The notes beneath the pieces were generated by a model, which saw only the letters and a program-made list of their open reading frames with translations, searched no databases and was not told the origin of the DNA. Shown here in pieces: positions 1 through 8,359 of a DNA stretch of 12,668 bases. Position 1 is the stretch's first letter. Every line of letters starts with the position of its first letter. This stretch comes from Coriobacteriales bacterium (lineage in GTDB: Bacteria; Actinomycetota; Coriobacteriia; Coriobacteriales; UBA8131): positions 1 through 12,668 of the forward strand of contig JAISUQ010000124.1 in assembly GCA_031272005.1 (NCBI GenBank). Direction: 5' to 3'. The translations under genes were made by a program, and so were the position numbers.

Positions 1-147
1 CACGCCAGGCGCGGGTGCCCGCGCCTGCCCCCAAAGCGCCCGCCCGACATACACACATCCCTTTTTCCAGGCAGCACTTAAACCAACACGCGCCCGGCCA
101 CAAGCCAACGAACCCAGCATCAAGCAACCGCCCGGCACCAGGCCCAT
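1..147 (-). other. Doubtful partial reading frame running off the left edge
   Basis: From an ATG at 147 the minus strand stays open for 49 codons to the window edge. A GGAG lies a few bases upstream. The translation begins MGLVPGGCLMLGSLACGRAR and resembles nothing I recognise. About a third of its codons end in A or T, unlike the neighbouring genes, so this may be noncoding. It is listed only because the first 339 bases otherwise hold no gene candidate. Confidence 0.12.
6..27. repeat. GC-rich perfect inverted repeat
   Basis: Two 10-base arms (CAGGCGCGGG and its exact complement) are separated by TG, so a stable hairpin could form. No T-run follows on either strand, so it is not a canonical intrinsic terminator. 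It lies in the gene-poor left end, downstream of nnrD. Function unknown. Confidence 0.5.
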
Positions 148-233
148 ACTTCTCCATCAAGGCATCTTTTCCCAAACCCACCCCAGGCCAGGGCCCGCCG
201 CCGTTGCGGTTGCAAGCATCCGCAGGTTGGCGC

Positions 234-262
234 GGCGCGCCAGCGCGGCGGCGCGCCAGCGC
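234..262. repeat. 13-bp direct repeat with GGCGCGCC palindromes
   Basis: GGCGCGCCAGCGC occurs at 234-246 and again at 250-262, a period of 16. Each copy contains the 8-base palindrome GGCGCGCC, so the two copies can also pair as a hairpin. It sits about 80 bases downstream of the nnrD stop and could affect transcript ends, but there is no T-run. The rest of 1-339 is A+C-rich on the plus strand, with no tRNA or recognisable RNA. Confidence 0.4.
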
Positions 263-339
263 AGCAGCGCGGCGACACGCCACAGCGCAATGTCGAGTTG
301 CGGCAAAATCACGGTCAACCCTTGTGTGCGGGAGGCAGT

Positions 340-1260
340 TTACAGCTGCGAGATAGCCTCGGGGATGGCAGTTATCACGTCTTCGGCCATGACGCTGCGG
401 GTGCCCAGGCGGGCCTCGGCCAGATGGCCGGCGCGGCCGTGGAGCGCGACTCCGGTTTCGGCGGCGGAGAAGGGCTCCAGTCCCTGGGCCAGCAGTGAGC
501 CGATGATGCCGGCCAGCACGTCGCCGGTGCCGGCGGTGGCCAGAGCCGGGGTGCCGGCAGTGTAGAGGGTTTCTTTATGCTCCCCACCTGCTGCGATAAT
601 GCGCGTCTGAGGGCCTTTGGCGACCACTACTACACCTGATGCTGAAGCCAGGTCGCATTCATCAACACAGCCAGCTGCTTTCAGCAGGCGTTGGAGTTCC
701 CCAGCATGGGGAGTGAGTATGACCGGATGTCGCTCGTTCAGCGAATGGAAGCGCCACAACTGCGGTACGGCAGATGACTCCGAATTGATTGGACTTTGGT
801 ACGCAGCGCCTGACGGCGCACCAGCTGCCAGCTCATGTTCCTGTGCCAGCAGTTCACTAAGGCAGTTCAGGGCGTCGGCGTCCAGCAGCAGCGGTACCTC
901 GGCACAGGCCAACAGCGCCGGCAACAAGGCCAGGGTGCCTGGAGTGACTGTCATGCCTGGACCAACTATAATAGCATCATAGTGTTTGACGTTATCGACA
1001 ATCCATGTCCAAGCCGTGGCAGCAAAGGCGCCATCGGCAGCGGGAGCGGCCACTACCGGTATCGACAGCAGGTGCGCCCGTGCCGCCGCTGCGGCTGGCT
1101 CAGGTACCGCCAGTGTCACATAGCCGGCGCCGGTGCGTGCCGCGGCCAGCGCCGTCAGCACCGGTGCGCCGGGATAACGCTCCGAGCCGCCGAGCACCAG
1201 CAGGCTGCCGCGCGAGTATTTATGGGCGTCAGCTGGGATTGCTGGCAGGAGTATGCTCAT
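340..1260 (-). CDS. nnrD: ADP/ATP-dependent NAD(P)H-hydrate dehydratase
   Basis: This 306-residue ribokinase-fold enzyme repairs hydrated NADH and NADPH (NADHX/NADPHX) by nucleotide-dependent dehydration in the cytosol. Seen motifs: a GGS loop at 24-26 with YPGAPVLTALAAARTGAG following, VGPGM at 99-103, DADALN at 127-132, TPHAGE at 183-188, KGPQT at 215-219, and the nucleotide/catalytic motif AGTGD at 243-247, with Asp247 the expected base. Only the dehydratase domain is present; the NnrE epimerase domain fused in E. coli is absent. About 35 residues (139-175) between DADALN and TPH look like an insertion, and codons there are more A/T-ending. The frame is open further upstream, but ATG 1260 is chosen because GAGGAG lies 7 bases before it. 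It overlaps the end of acpS by 32 bases, so translational coupling is likely. Confidence 0.93.
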   Translation of the reverse strand: MSILLPAIPADAHKYSRGSLLVLGGSERYPGAPVLTALAAARTGAGYVTLAVPEPAAAAARAHLLSIPVVAAPAADGAFAATAWTWIVDNVKHYDAIIVGPGMTVTPGTLALLPALLACAEVPLLLDADALNCLSELLAQEHELAAGAPSGAAYQSPINSESSAVPQLWRFHSLNERHPVILTPHAGELQRLLKAAGCVDECDLASASGVVVVAKGPQTRIIAAGGEHKETLYTAGTPALATAGTGDVLAGIIGSLLAQGLEPFSAAETGVALHGRAGHLAEARLGTRSVMAEDVITAIPEAISQL

Positions 1261-1858
1261 CAGCTGTCTCCTCGATTTGTGGTGCCCCGGGTGCCTCCGG
1301 CTCCCCGGCTGCCTGCTCCGCCTCGGCATTATCATCCATCTCGGTCAGCCGGTTATCCAGATCATCAAGCAGCGCCCGCATCTCCTTGAACTGTTTGGCC
1401 AGCTCGGCGCGCGGGTCCAGCTTCTCCTCGCGGCGTGGGCGGTCCTGCTCCTTGATGGCCACGGCCGAAGCCACGCCCACGCTGTGGGTGTAGGACAGCG
1501 ACAGCTGCACCTCCACCACGCCCTGCGCGGCAGCCACCTCGGCGGCATGGCCATGCAGCAACGGCACCGGCCGGCCAAAGCGGTCGTGCGAAACCTCCAC
1601 GTCGGTCCAGTTCATGCCGGCAAAACCGCAGCCCAGAGCCTTGAGTACGGCCTCGCGCGCCGCAAAGAACAGCGCCAGGTGCACGGCCGGCCGCGCTTTG
1701 CCAAAGGCGTAAGCCCGCTCCTGATCGGTAAACATCCGCTGCGCCAGCCGTGGCGTGCGCTTCAGCGCCTGCTCCATGCGGGCAATCTCGATAATATCCA
1801 CCCCCAACCCAGCGGCAGGCTGGGAGTCTTCTGTCAGTATCTGCTGTTCAGTTTCCAT
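1229..1858 (-). CDS. acpS: Holo-[acyl-carrier-protein] synthase with C-terminal extension
   Basis: AcpS transfers 4'-phosphopantetheine from CoA to the serine of apo-ACP, activating fatty acid synthesis. From ATG 1858 the protein has 209 residues; the usual enzyme is about 120-140. Seen: GLGVDIIEIARM at 17-28 (metal-binding Asp21), FTDQERAY at 43-50, AAREAVLKALG at 66-76 (the usual KEA is REA; Glu69 is the metal ligand), and LSLSYTHSVGVASAVAI at 119-135, where the common SLSH has Tyr for His. Residues about 137-209 form an acidic, probably helical tail absent from typical AcpS. An in-frame TTG at 1876 is the alternative start. ATG 1858 is preferred because a -10-like TACAAT ends 7 bases upstream, which would give a leaderless mRNA. 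The upstream cyclase gene stops 35 bases before this start. Confidence 0.92.
   Translation of the reverse strand: METEQQILTEDSQPAAGLGVDIIEIARMEQALKRTPRLAQRMFTDQERAYAFGKARPAVHLALFFAAREAVLKALGCGFAGMNWTDVEVSHDRFGRPVPLLHGHAAEVAAAQGVVEVQLSLSYTHSVGVASAVAIKEQDRPRREEKLDPRAELAKQFKEMRALLDDLDNRLTEMDDNAEAEQAAGEPEAPGAPQIEETADEHTPASNPS
1268..1273 (-). promoter_or_regulatory. Shine-Dalgarno site deciding the nnrD start
   Basis: GAGGAG on the minus strand sits 7 bases before ATG 1260. This favours that start over the further-upstream in-frame ATG at 1335. The site lies inside the acpS coding sequence. Confidence 0.75.
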
Positions 1859-1864
1859 GCCCCT

Positions 1865-1892
1865 ATTGTAACCCAACAGTCAGTATGACCAA
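1865..1892 (-). promoter_or_regulatory. Candidate leaderless promoter for acpS
   Basis: On the minus strand TACAAT (1870-1865) matches TATAAT at 5 of 6 positions, with TTGGTC (1892-1887) 16 bases upstream as a weak -35. Six bases separate TACAAT from ATG 1858, so transcription would begin at or next to the start codon. There is no well-placed Shine-Dalgarno. The -35 lies immediately after the cyclase stop codon. This is a sequence match only. Confidence 0.4.
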
Positions 1893-1893
1893 G

Positions 1894-3246
1894 CTATCGA
1901 ATCGACAGCGACTGGCCTTCTACGCTGTCGCCCATTTCGGGGGTGTAGAGGGCGTAGTTGTTCTTGCCGTTGTATTTGGCGTGGTACATGGCGATGTCGG
2001 AGAGCTTCATCAACTCGTTGCAATCGGCGGATTGTTCGGGGAAGAGCGCGATGCCTATCGACAGGCCCACCTCGTAGTCGCGGATGAAGGGCTTCAGGCT
2101 GTTCTGGGCCTTGAAGCCGGTGAGCATGCTGGTAGCCACCGCCTCGGCTTCGGCGGCGCTGCTGATGCCGGGGGTGATTTGGAGAAACTCATCGCCGCCG
2201 ATGCGGGCGGTGAGCGCGTCAAGCAGGCAGGTACCGGGGTTCTCGGGGTTGAGCGCACAGGCCGCATAGCCCTGCTGAGTGGTGCTCAGGAACTCCGAGA
2301 TGCTGCGCAGCAGCTCGTCACCGGCATCATGGCCGGCGCTGTCGTTGACGCGCTTGAAATTATCCAAATCCACGAAGAAGACGGCAAAGGGCGAGGGGGT
2401 TTTCTCCAGGGCTTCGCGCTTTTCGGCCAGATAGGTGAACAGGTAGTGGCGGTTGGGCAGGCCGGTGATGGCGTCGTGGTTGGCCAGGCGATAGAGGTCG
2501 GCCTGCATCCGTGAGTTGCGGCGGTTCAAGGCAATCAGCACCGCCAGCAGCACCACCATCGCTGCGCCCATGACCACCATCAACAGCCGCGAGCTGGTGG
2601 TGGAGGTCTGGCGGAACTGAGCAATGTAGATGTCGGTGATGTCGGTGCTGACCACGCCGATGACCTCACGGGTATCCGGGTCGAGCAGCGGTACCGCGCC
2701 GGTGTTGTAGGAGCCCCACTCGTCCTGGACGTTCATCACGCCGGCATTGGGCACGCCGGCAAAGGCTTCCAGGTGCACGTCTTCGATCCCGGTGTATTCG
2801 GTAATCAGGCCTTCGGTTTTGGGGTCGCTGTCGTCGTGGCCGGCCATGGCCTCGGTGTCGGTATCGAAAATGAAGTAATACTTGCCGTCGATGAGTTTGA
2901 GCACATAGATGTACTCAGCGCCGATACGCGTGCGCAGCAGCTCCAGGCGCGCGATGGTGGCGTCGTATTCGGCGCGATACCTGTCGACATCGGCCTCGCT
3001 GTTGATGTTGTTGAACAGCTCCAGATGGTCCAGGACCACCTCGCGGGCGCCAAAGCAGGAGGCCAGCAGCTCGGCTTTGACGCTTTCTTCGAGGATGTTC
3101 TCCAACTCGCTATTATTGCGCTGGGTGAGGATCATCGTGGTCGCCAGCACCAACGCGAACAGCACCGCGACTACCAGAATCGCGCCGTTCAGCAGACGTT
3201 GAGCCCGGTTGCCAGCTTTGGTCATTTTGGGGACGACCGCAGTCAT
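1894..3246 (-). CDS. Membrane Cache-like sensor diguanylate cyclase (GGDEF)
   Basis: This 450-residue protein (from ATG 3246) probably makes c-di-GMP from two GTP in response to an external ligand. Layout: short cytosolic start, membrane helix at about 20-41, extracytoplasmic region at about 42-219, second helix at about 220-241, then a GGDEF domain from DAITGLPNR (258-266). The sensor ends with DEWGSYNTGAVPLLDPDTRE and VIGVVSTDI, a pattern typical of Cache/PDC domains. FFVDLDNFKRVND (290-302) and an intact GGDEF (350-354) indicate catalytic activity. The product-inhibition RxxD site expected nine residues before GGDEF reads LLDA, so feedback inhibition is probably lost; a short insert with two Cys precedes it. 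Start choice is uncertain: TTG 3282, ATG 3267 and ATG 3246 are possible. The last has GGGAG upstream, although with a 10-base spacer. Confidence 0.9.
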   Translation of the reverse strand: MTAVVPKMTKAGNRAQRLLNGAILVVAVLFALVLATTMILTQRNNSELENILEESVKAELLASCFGAREVVLDHLELFNNINSEADVDRYRAEYDATIARLELLRTRIGAEYIYVLKLIDGKYYFIFDTDTEAMAGHDDSDPKTEGLITEYTGIEDVHLEAFAGVPNAGVMNVQDEWGSYNTGAVPLLDPDTREVIGVVSTDITDIYIAQFRQTSTTSSRLLMVVMGAAMVVLLAVLIALNRRNSRMQADLYRLANHDAITGLPNRHYLFTYLAEKREALEKTPSPFAVFFVDLDNFKRVNDSAGHDAGDELLRSISEFLSTTQQGYAACALNPENPGTCLLDALTARIGGDEFLQITPGISSAAEAEAVATSMLTGFKAQNSLKPFIRDYEVGLSIGIALFPEQSADCNELMKLSDIAMYHAKYNGKNNYALYTPEMGDSVEGQSLSIR

Positions 3247-3287
3247 CAGGTCGGCTCTCCCTTGCATCGGAAGGTTATCCAACCATT

Positions 3288-3293
3288 AGTATA
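3288..3293 (-). promoter_or_regulatory. Candidate -10 box for the GGDEF gene
   Basis: TATACT on the minus strand (5 of 6 to TATAAT) lies just upstream of the cyclase gene. A start of transcription about 6-7 bases on would fall at 3281-3282, leaving a leader of about 35 bases before ATG 3246. No good -35 is visible. Confidence 0.3.
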
Positions 3294-3325
3294 GCCCCCA
3301 ACCCCCATCTGACGCAGCAACCATC

Positions 3326-3335
3326 CATCGCGATG
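3326..3335. repeat. 10-bp perfect palindrome upstream of the GGDEF gene
   Basis: CATCGCGATG is its own reverse complement. It sits between the ferredoxin stop and the candidate GGDEF promoter, upstream of the expected -35 position, where an activator or repressor site could lie. A palindrome of this length can occur by chance. Confidence 0.2.
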
Positions 3336-3405
3336 AACGGAGCCCCAAAAGGGTGATTACAGCGACTGCAAGTTCGGCAAGCACTGAGCAAATGCTGGTG
3401 CAGCA

Positions 3406-5022
<1,617 letters not shown>

Positions 5023-5028
5023 CGGACA

Positions 5029-5036
5029 AGTATACT
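5029..5036. promoter_or_regulatory. Palindromic -10 box shared by two divergent genes
   Basis: AGTATACT is a perfect palindrome, so both strands carry TATACT (minus 5034-5029, plus 5031-5036), 5 of 6 to TATAAT. Leftward it ends 6 bases before the ferredoxin ATG (5022), the spacing of a leaderless transcript. Rightward it would start transcription near 5043, giving mazG a leader of about 23 bases that includes its Shine-Dalgarno. Neither direction has a convincing -35. The two genes are only 43 bases apart, so a promoter must lie here if each block has its own. Confidence 0.5.
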
Positions 5037-5053
5037 ATTCTCAGCCTTTGACG

Positions 5054-5059
5054 AAGGAG
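5054..5059 (+). promoter_or_regulatory. Shine-Dalgarno site deciding the mazG start
   Basis: AAGGAG lies 6 bases before ATG 5066. The open frame extends far upstream into the divergent gene, but this site and the start of MazG homology fix the start here. Confidence 0.85.
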
Positions 5060-5065
5060 TCTTTT

Positions 5066-6052
5066 ATGGAGAACCTCAATACCGGCCAACGCTTTGAGCA
5101 GTTTGTGGCCACCATCGCCCGGCTGCGGGCGCCCGGCGGCTGCCCCTGGGACCGCGAGCAGACCCACGCCTCCATCGCCCGCAACATGCTGGAGGAGGCC
5201 CACGAGGCGGTGGACGCCATTGAGCGCAACGACATCGCCAATCTGCGCGAGGAGCTGGGCGATGTGCTGTTGCAGGTGGTGTTTCAGTCCCAAATGGCCA
5301 GCGAGGCCGGCGAGTTCACGCTCGACGACGTGCTTGGCGACATCACCGACAAGATGGTCCGCCGCCACCCGCACGTCTTCGGCGACGAGGCCGCCTTTGC
5401 CGCCGCCCATCTCAGCGAGGAGCAGATTGCCATGATTCGCGCCGCCCAGACCCCGGACACGGTGCTGGACCTCTGGGACCAGATCAAGCTGGTGGAGAAG
5501 CGCAACCGGCGGGCCGGCCGCAACACGGCAGCAGGTGCGGCGGCGGGCGCTGGCGGCGCTGCCGGGGCCGCTGCCGCCCCCAACACCGCCGTCACCGCTG
5601 GCGGCGCTGAGCCCGCCCCTCCCGGCCTGCTGGACGGCATCCCGGTCAGTCTGCCGGCCCTGATGCAGGCCACCGACATCAGCCGCAAGGCCGTGGCCGC
5701 CGGCTTTGAGTGGCCGGATCTGGCCAGCGTCTGGCAGCAGGTCGAATCGGAGCTGGCCGAGTATCGCGAGGCCACCCTGGCCAGTCCACCCGGACAGGCC
5801 AGCCCGGCCGCCAGCGAAGAGTTCGGCGACATCCTGTTCTCGCTGGTCAATGTCGCTCGCAAGCAGGGAATCGACGCTGAGAGCGCTCTGCGCGCCACCT
5901 GCCGCAAATTCCGCAGCCGATGGTCTATCATGGAACAATACGCAAACGCCGCCGGCCAGCCCCTCTCCGAACACAGTACTGAGGAGCTGGAGCGGCTCTG
6001 GCAACTGGCCAAGCAGGAGATTGAAGGGAGCGCTCATGAGCAACATCGTTGA
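5066..6052 (+). CDS. mazG: MazG nucleoside triphosphate pyrophosphohydrolase
   Basis: MazG hydrolyses (d)NTPs to NMP and pyrophosphate, clearing aberrant nucleotides; in E. coli it also affects ppGpp-linked survival. The protein has 328 residues, against about 263 in E. coli, with two MazG domains. The first has LRAPGGCPWDREQTHASI (20-37), LEEAHEAVDAI (42-52) and EELGDVLLQVVF (62-73). HPHVFGD is at 101-107. The second has GFEWPDLASVW (213-223), VESELAEYREA (226-236) and EEFGDILFSLVNVAR (251-265), the catalytic metal-binding pattern. Extra length comes from an Ala/Gly-rich linker at about 150-187, between WDQIKLVEKR and the usual LLDGIP..LPAL segment. The gene begins 43 bases from the divergent ferredoxin gene and overlaps eno by 17 bases, so it is likely the first gene of the rightward operon. 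Confidence 0.95.
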   Translation: MENLNTGQRFEQFVATIARLRAPGGCPWDREQTHASIARNMLEEAHEAVDAIERNDIANLREELGDVLLQVVFQSQMASEAGEFTLDDVLGDITDKMVRRHPHVFGDEAAFAAAHLSEEQIAMIRAAQTPDTVLDLWDQIKLVEKRNRRAGRNTAAGAAAGAGGAAGAAAAPNTAVTAGGAEPAPPGLLDGIPVSLPALMQATDISRKAVAAGFEWPDLASVWQQVESELAEYREATLASPPGQASPAASEEFGDILFSLVNVARKQGIDAESALRATCRKFRSRWSIMEQYANAAGQPLSEHSTEELERLWQLAKQEIEGSAHEQHR

Positions 6053-7325
6053 CGTCTATGGCCGCGAGATACTGGATTCACGCGGCAACCCCACTGTAGA
6101 GGTAGAGATTGTTCTGGACGACGGCTCGTTTGGCCGTGCCGCCGTGCCCTCCGGGGCCTCCACCGGCGCCTTTGAGGCCTGCGAGCTGCGGGATAAGGAG
6201 TCGGCCCGCTATCTGGGCAAAGGCGTGGCCACCGCCGTGGACCATGTCAACGAGGAGATTGCCGACGCCCTGCTGGGCATGGACGCCACCGACCAACGCG
6301 CCGTAGACGCCGAGCTTATCGACCTGGACGGCACTCCCAACAAGACCAACTTCGGCGCCAACGCCATCCTCGGCGCCTCCCTGGCCGCCGCCAAGGCCGC
6401 TGCCGAGTCCTGCGAGCTGACGCTGTATAGCTACATCGGCGGCTGCAACGCCAGCCTGATTCCCACGCCGATGATGAACGTCCTCAACGGCGGCGTGCAC
6501 GCTGATAACAACGTCGACTTCCAGGAGTTCATGATCATGCCGGTGGGCGCCAGCACCTTTGCCGAGGCCCTGCGCTGGTGCGCCGAGATCTACCACACCC
6601 TCAAAGGCGTGCTCAAGGAGAAGGGCCTGTCTGCCGCCGTGGGCGATGAGGGCGGCTTTGCTCCCAACCTCTCGACCAATGAGGAGCCGCTGGCTCTGCT
6701 CAGCGAGGCTGTGCTCAAGGCCGGGTACACCCCCGGTGAGCAGGTCGTCTTTGCCATGGACCCGGCGGCCACCGAGTTCTTCGACGCCGAGCGCCAGCTC
6801 TATGTGCTGGCCGGCGAAGGCCGCGAGTTGACCCCGGCCCAGATGGTCGACTACTGGGAAGCCCTGGCGGAGAAGTACCCGATCATCTCCCTGGAGGACG
6901 GCATGGCCGAAGAGGACTGGGACGGCTGGAAGCTGCTCACCGACAGACTGGGCAGCAAGATCCAGCTGGTCGGCGACGACCTCTTCGTCACCAACAAGGC
7001 GCGTCTGCAGTTGGGCATCGAGCGCGGCGTGGCCAACTCCATCCTCATCAAGCTCAATCAGATCGGCACGCTGACCGAGACCCTGGAGACCATCCAGACC
7101 GCCAAGCAGGCCGGCTACACCTGCGTCATCTCCCATCGCTCCGGCGAGACCGAAGACGTGACCATCGCCGATCTGGCGGTCGCCGTCAACGCCGGACAGA
7201 TCAAGACCGGCGCCCCGGCCCGCTCCGACCGCGTGGCCAAGTACAACCAGCTGATCCGCATCGAGGAAGAGCTGGGCGACGCCGGCAGCTACGCCGGCCG
7301 CGCAGCCTTCTACAACCTGAAGTGA
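6036..7325 (+). CDS. eno: Enolase (phosphopyruvate hydratase)
   Basis: Enolase interconverts 2-phosphoglycerate and phosphoenolpyruvate in glycolysis. The protein is full length at 429 residues and complete: REILDSRGNPT at 10-20, the mobile loop PSGASTG at 38-44, NGGVHADNNVDFQEFMIMP at 151-169, VGDEGGFAPN at 202-211 (Glu205 the proton donor), magnesium ligands Asp242, Glu287 and Asp314, the signature ILIKLNQIGTLTET at 336-349 with catalytic Lys339, and SHRSGETED at 366-374. ATG 6036 is chosen over upstream in-frame codons because GGGAG lies 5 bases before it and MSNIVDVYGREILDSRGNPT is the standard enolase beginning. The start lies inside the end of mazG, and the next gene starts 4 bases after the stop, so coupled translation on one mRNA is likely. 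Nothing is missing or unusual in the protein. Confidence 0.99.
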   Translation: MSNIVDVYGREILDSRGNPTVEVEIVLDDGSFGRAAVPSGASTGAFEACELRDKESARYLGKGVATAVDHVNEEIADALLGMDATDQRAVDAELIDLDGTPNKTNFGANAILGASLAAAKAAAESCELTLYSYIGGCNASLIPTPMMNVLNGGVHADNNVDFQEFMIMPVGASTFAEALRWCAEIYHTLKGVLKEKGLSAAVGDEGGFAPNLSTNEEPLALLSEAVLKAGYTPGEQVVFAMDPAATEFFDAERQLYVLAGEGRELTPAQMVDYWEALAEKYPIISLEDGMAEEDWDGWKLLTDRLGSKIQLVGDDLFVTNKARLQLGIERGVANSILIKLNQIGTLTETLETIQTAKQAGYTCVISHRSGETEDVTIADLAVAVNAGQIKTGAPARSDRVAKYNQLIRIEEELGDAGSYAGRAAFYNLK

Positions 7326-7329
7326 GCCC

Positions 7330-8334
7330 ATGAGTTTTGAGTCTTACCTGAACCGCAACACCAAGCGGATGGACAAACTGGTGGCCGAGTTCTTCAAGGA
7401 GGGCTCGGCGCCGGATATGACCCGCTACCTCTACGGGCCACTGGCCGCCTACTCCGCCAACGGCGGCAAGCGCCACCGGCCCCTGATTTGTGAGCTGGCC
7501 TGCGAAGCCGTGGGTGGGCAGCCCCAACAGGCCCGCAGCGCGGCAGCGGCCATCGAGCACTTCCACACCGCCGCCCTGATCCACGACGACATCGCCGATG
7601 AGTCGGTGCTGCGCCGCGGCCAGCCCTGCCTGCACCTGACTCAGGGCGAAGGCCTGGCGATAAACGCCGGCGACCTGGCCTTATCGCAGGTCACCGGCCT
7701 GGTTTTGGAGGATAAGGGCCTGGAGGATAAAACCAAGCTGCGGGTGCTCTACGAGTTGGTGCTGATGACCCGACGCACCATCGAGGGCCAGGCTCTGGAC
7801 ATCGGCTGGGCCCGCGACGGCCGCTTCGATCTGACCTGCGAGGACTACCTGTTGATGGCCTCGCACAAGACCGCCTTCTACTCCGGCGGCACCCCGCTGG
7901 CCGTCGGCGCCATCATCGGCGGCGGCAGCGAGCAGGAGATTGAGTCGCTGCGGGCCTTTGGCATGGCCTCCGGCCTGGCCTTCCAGATCCAGGACGACCT
8001 GCTCAATCTCGTTGGCACCCGCGAGGCCACCAAGAAGGACTTCCGCTCCGATATCACCGAAGGCAAGCGCACCCTGGTGGCAGTGCATGCCATCCAACAC
8101 TCTGAGCAAGCTAACGAGCTTATTAGCATTCTAGCATCTCACACCACCCACCCGCCGATGCTGGCCGTAGCGGTAGATTTGATGCAAGAGGCCGGCTCCA
8201 TCGACTATGCCCGCGACTACGCCACCGCGCTGGTCAGCGAGGCCAAGCTCAACCTGACCGCCGCCCTGCCCGACAGTCGTCCCCGCGACCTGCTGCTCTC
8301 CATGGCCGACTTCTTCATCGACCGGATGAACTAG
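7330..8334 (+). CDS. Trans-polyprenyl diphosphate synthase
   Basis: This 334-residue all-helical prenyltransferase adds isopentenyl diphosphate units to an allylic primer, supplying precursors for quinone tails or other lipids. Seen: GGKRHRPL at 45-52 (diphosphate binding), first Asp-rich motif DDIAD at 86-90 followed by VLRRGQP, HK at 179-180, and second motif DDLLN at 222-226, where the usual last Asp is Asn. TEGKRT follows at 243-248. The fourth and fifth residues before DDIAD are Ala82 and Ala81. Small residues there generally allow chains longer than farnesyl (C20 or more), but the exact length cannot be read from sequence. It begins 4 bases after the enolase stop with only a weak GTGAG, suggesting coupling. 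It is not the cis-type undecaprenyl synthase of cell-wall synthesis. A short run of A/T-ending codons near 8110-8140 stands out. Confidence 0.93.
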   Translation: MSFESYLNRNTKRMDKLVAEFFKEGSAPDMTRYLYGPLAAYSANGGKRHRPLICELACEAVGGQPQQARSAAAAIEHFHTAALIHDDIADESVLRRGQPCLHLTQGEGLAINAGDLALSQVTGLVLEDKGLEDKTKLRVLYELVLMTRRTIEGQALDIGWARDGRFDLTCEDYLLMASHKTAFYSGGTPLAVGAIIGGGSEQEIESLRAFGMASGLAFQIQDDLLNLVGTREATKKDFRSDITEGKRTLVAVHAIQHSEQANELISILASHTTHPPMLAVAVDLMQEAGSIDYARDYATALVSEAKLNLTAALPDSRPRDLLLSMADFFIDRMN

Positions 8335-8343
8335 CCGGTTTTG

Positions 8344-8353
8344 GGAGGAAGGA
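8344..8353 (+). promoter_or_regulatory. Ribosome binding site for the murT GTG start
   Basis: GGAGGAAGGA contains AAGGA 6 bases before GTG 8360 and GGAGG 11 bases before it. This supports the unusual GTG start, the first in-frame start preceding Mur-ligase homology. Confidence 0.7.
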
Positions 8354-8359
8354 CAGCCT

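Noticed and set aside
1..339. tRNA, riboswitch or transposon remnant at the left edge
   Set aside because: No cloverleaf, conserved riboswitch core, terminal inverted repeat pair or transposase fragment could be seen.
1885..2514. A 209-codon plus-strand frame opposite the GGDEF gene
   Set aside because: It is antisense to the conserved cyclase domain, with no recognisable motif or ribosome binding site.
3267..3282. Leaderless TTG start for the GGDEF gene at 3282
   Set aside because: TATACT is close by, but leaderless translation favours ATG or GTG, and ATG 3246 has a GGGAG upstream. Kept as an alternative only.
3283..3405. Intrinsic terminator after the ferredoxin gene
   Set aside because: Only 3-4 bp stems (such as around CCCCAAAAGGG) and no T-run were found; too weak to call.
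6078..7331. A 417-codon open frame antisense to enolase
   Set aside because: It is a shadow of G/C-ending codons on the opposite strand. The sense frame is an unmistakable full-length enolase, and the antisense translation shows no family pattern.
8101..8145. Small foreign insertion in the prenyl synthase gene, suggested by A/T-rich codons
   Set aside because: The frame and the helical protein context continue smoothly, with no flanking repeats; more likely a local codon-use fluctuation.
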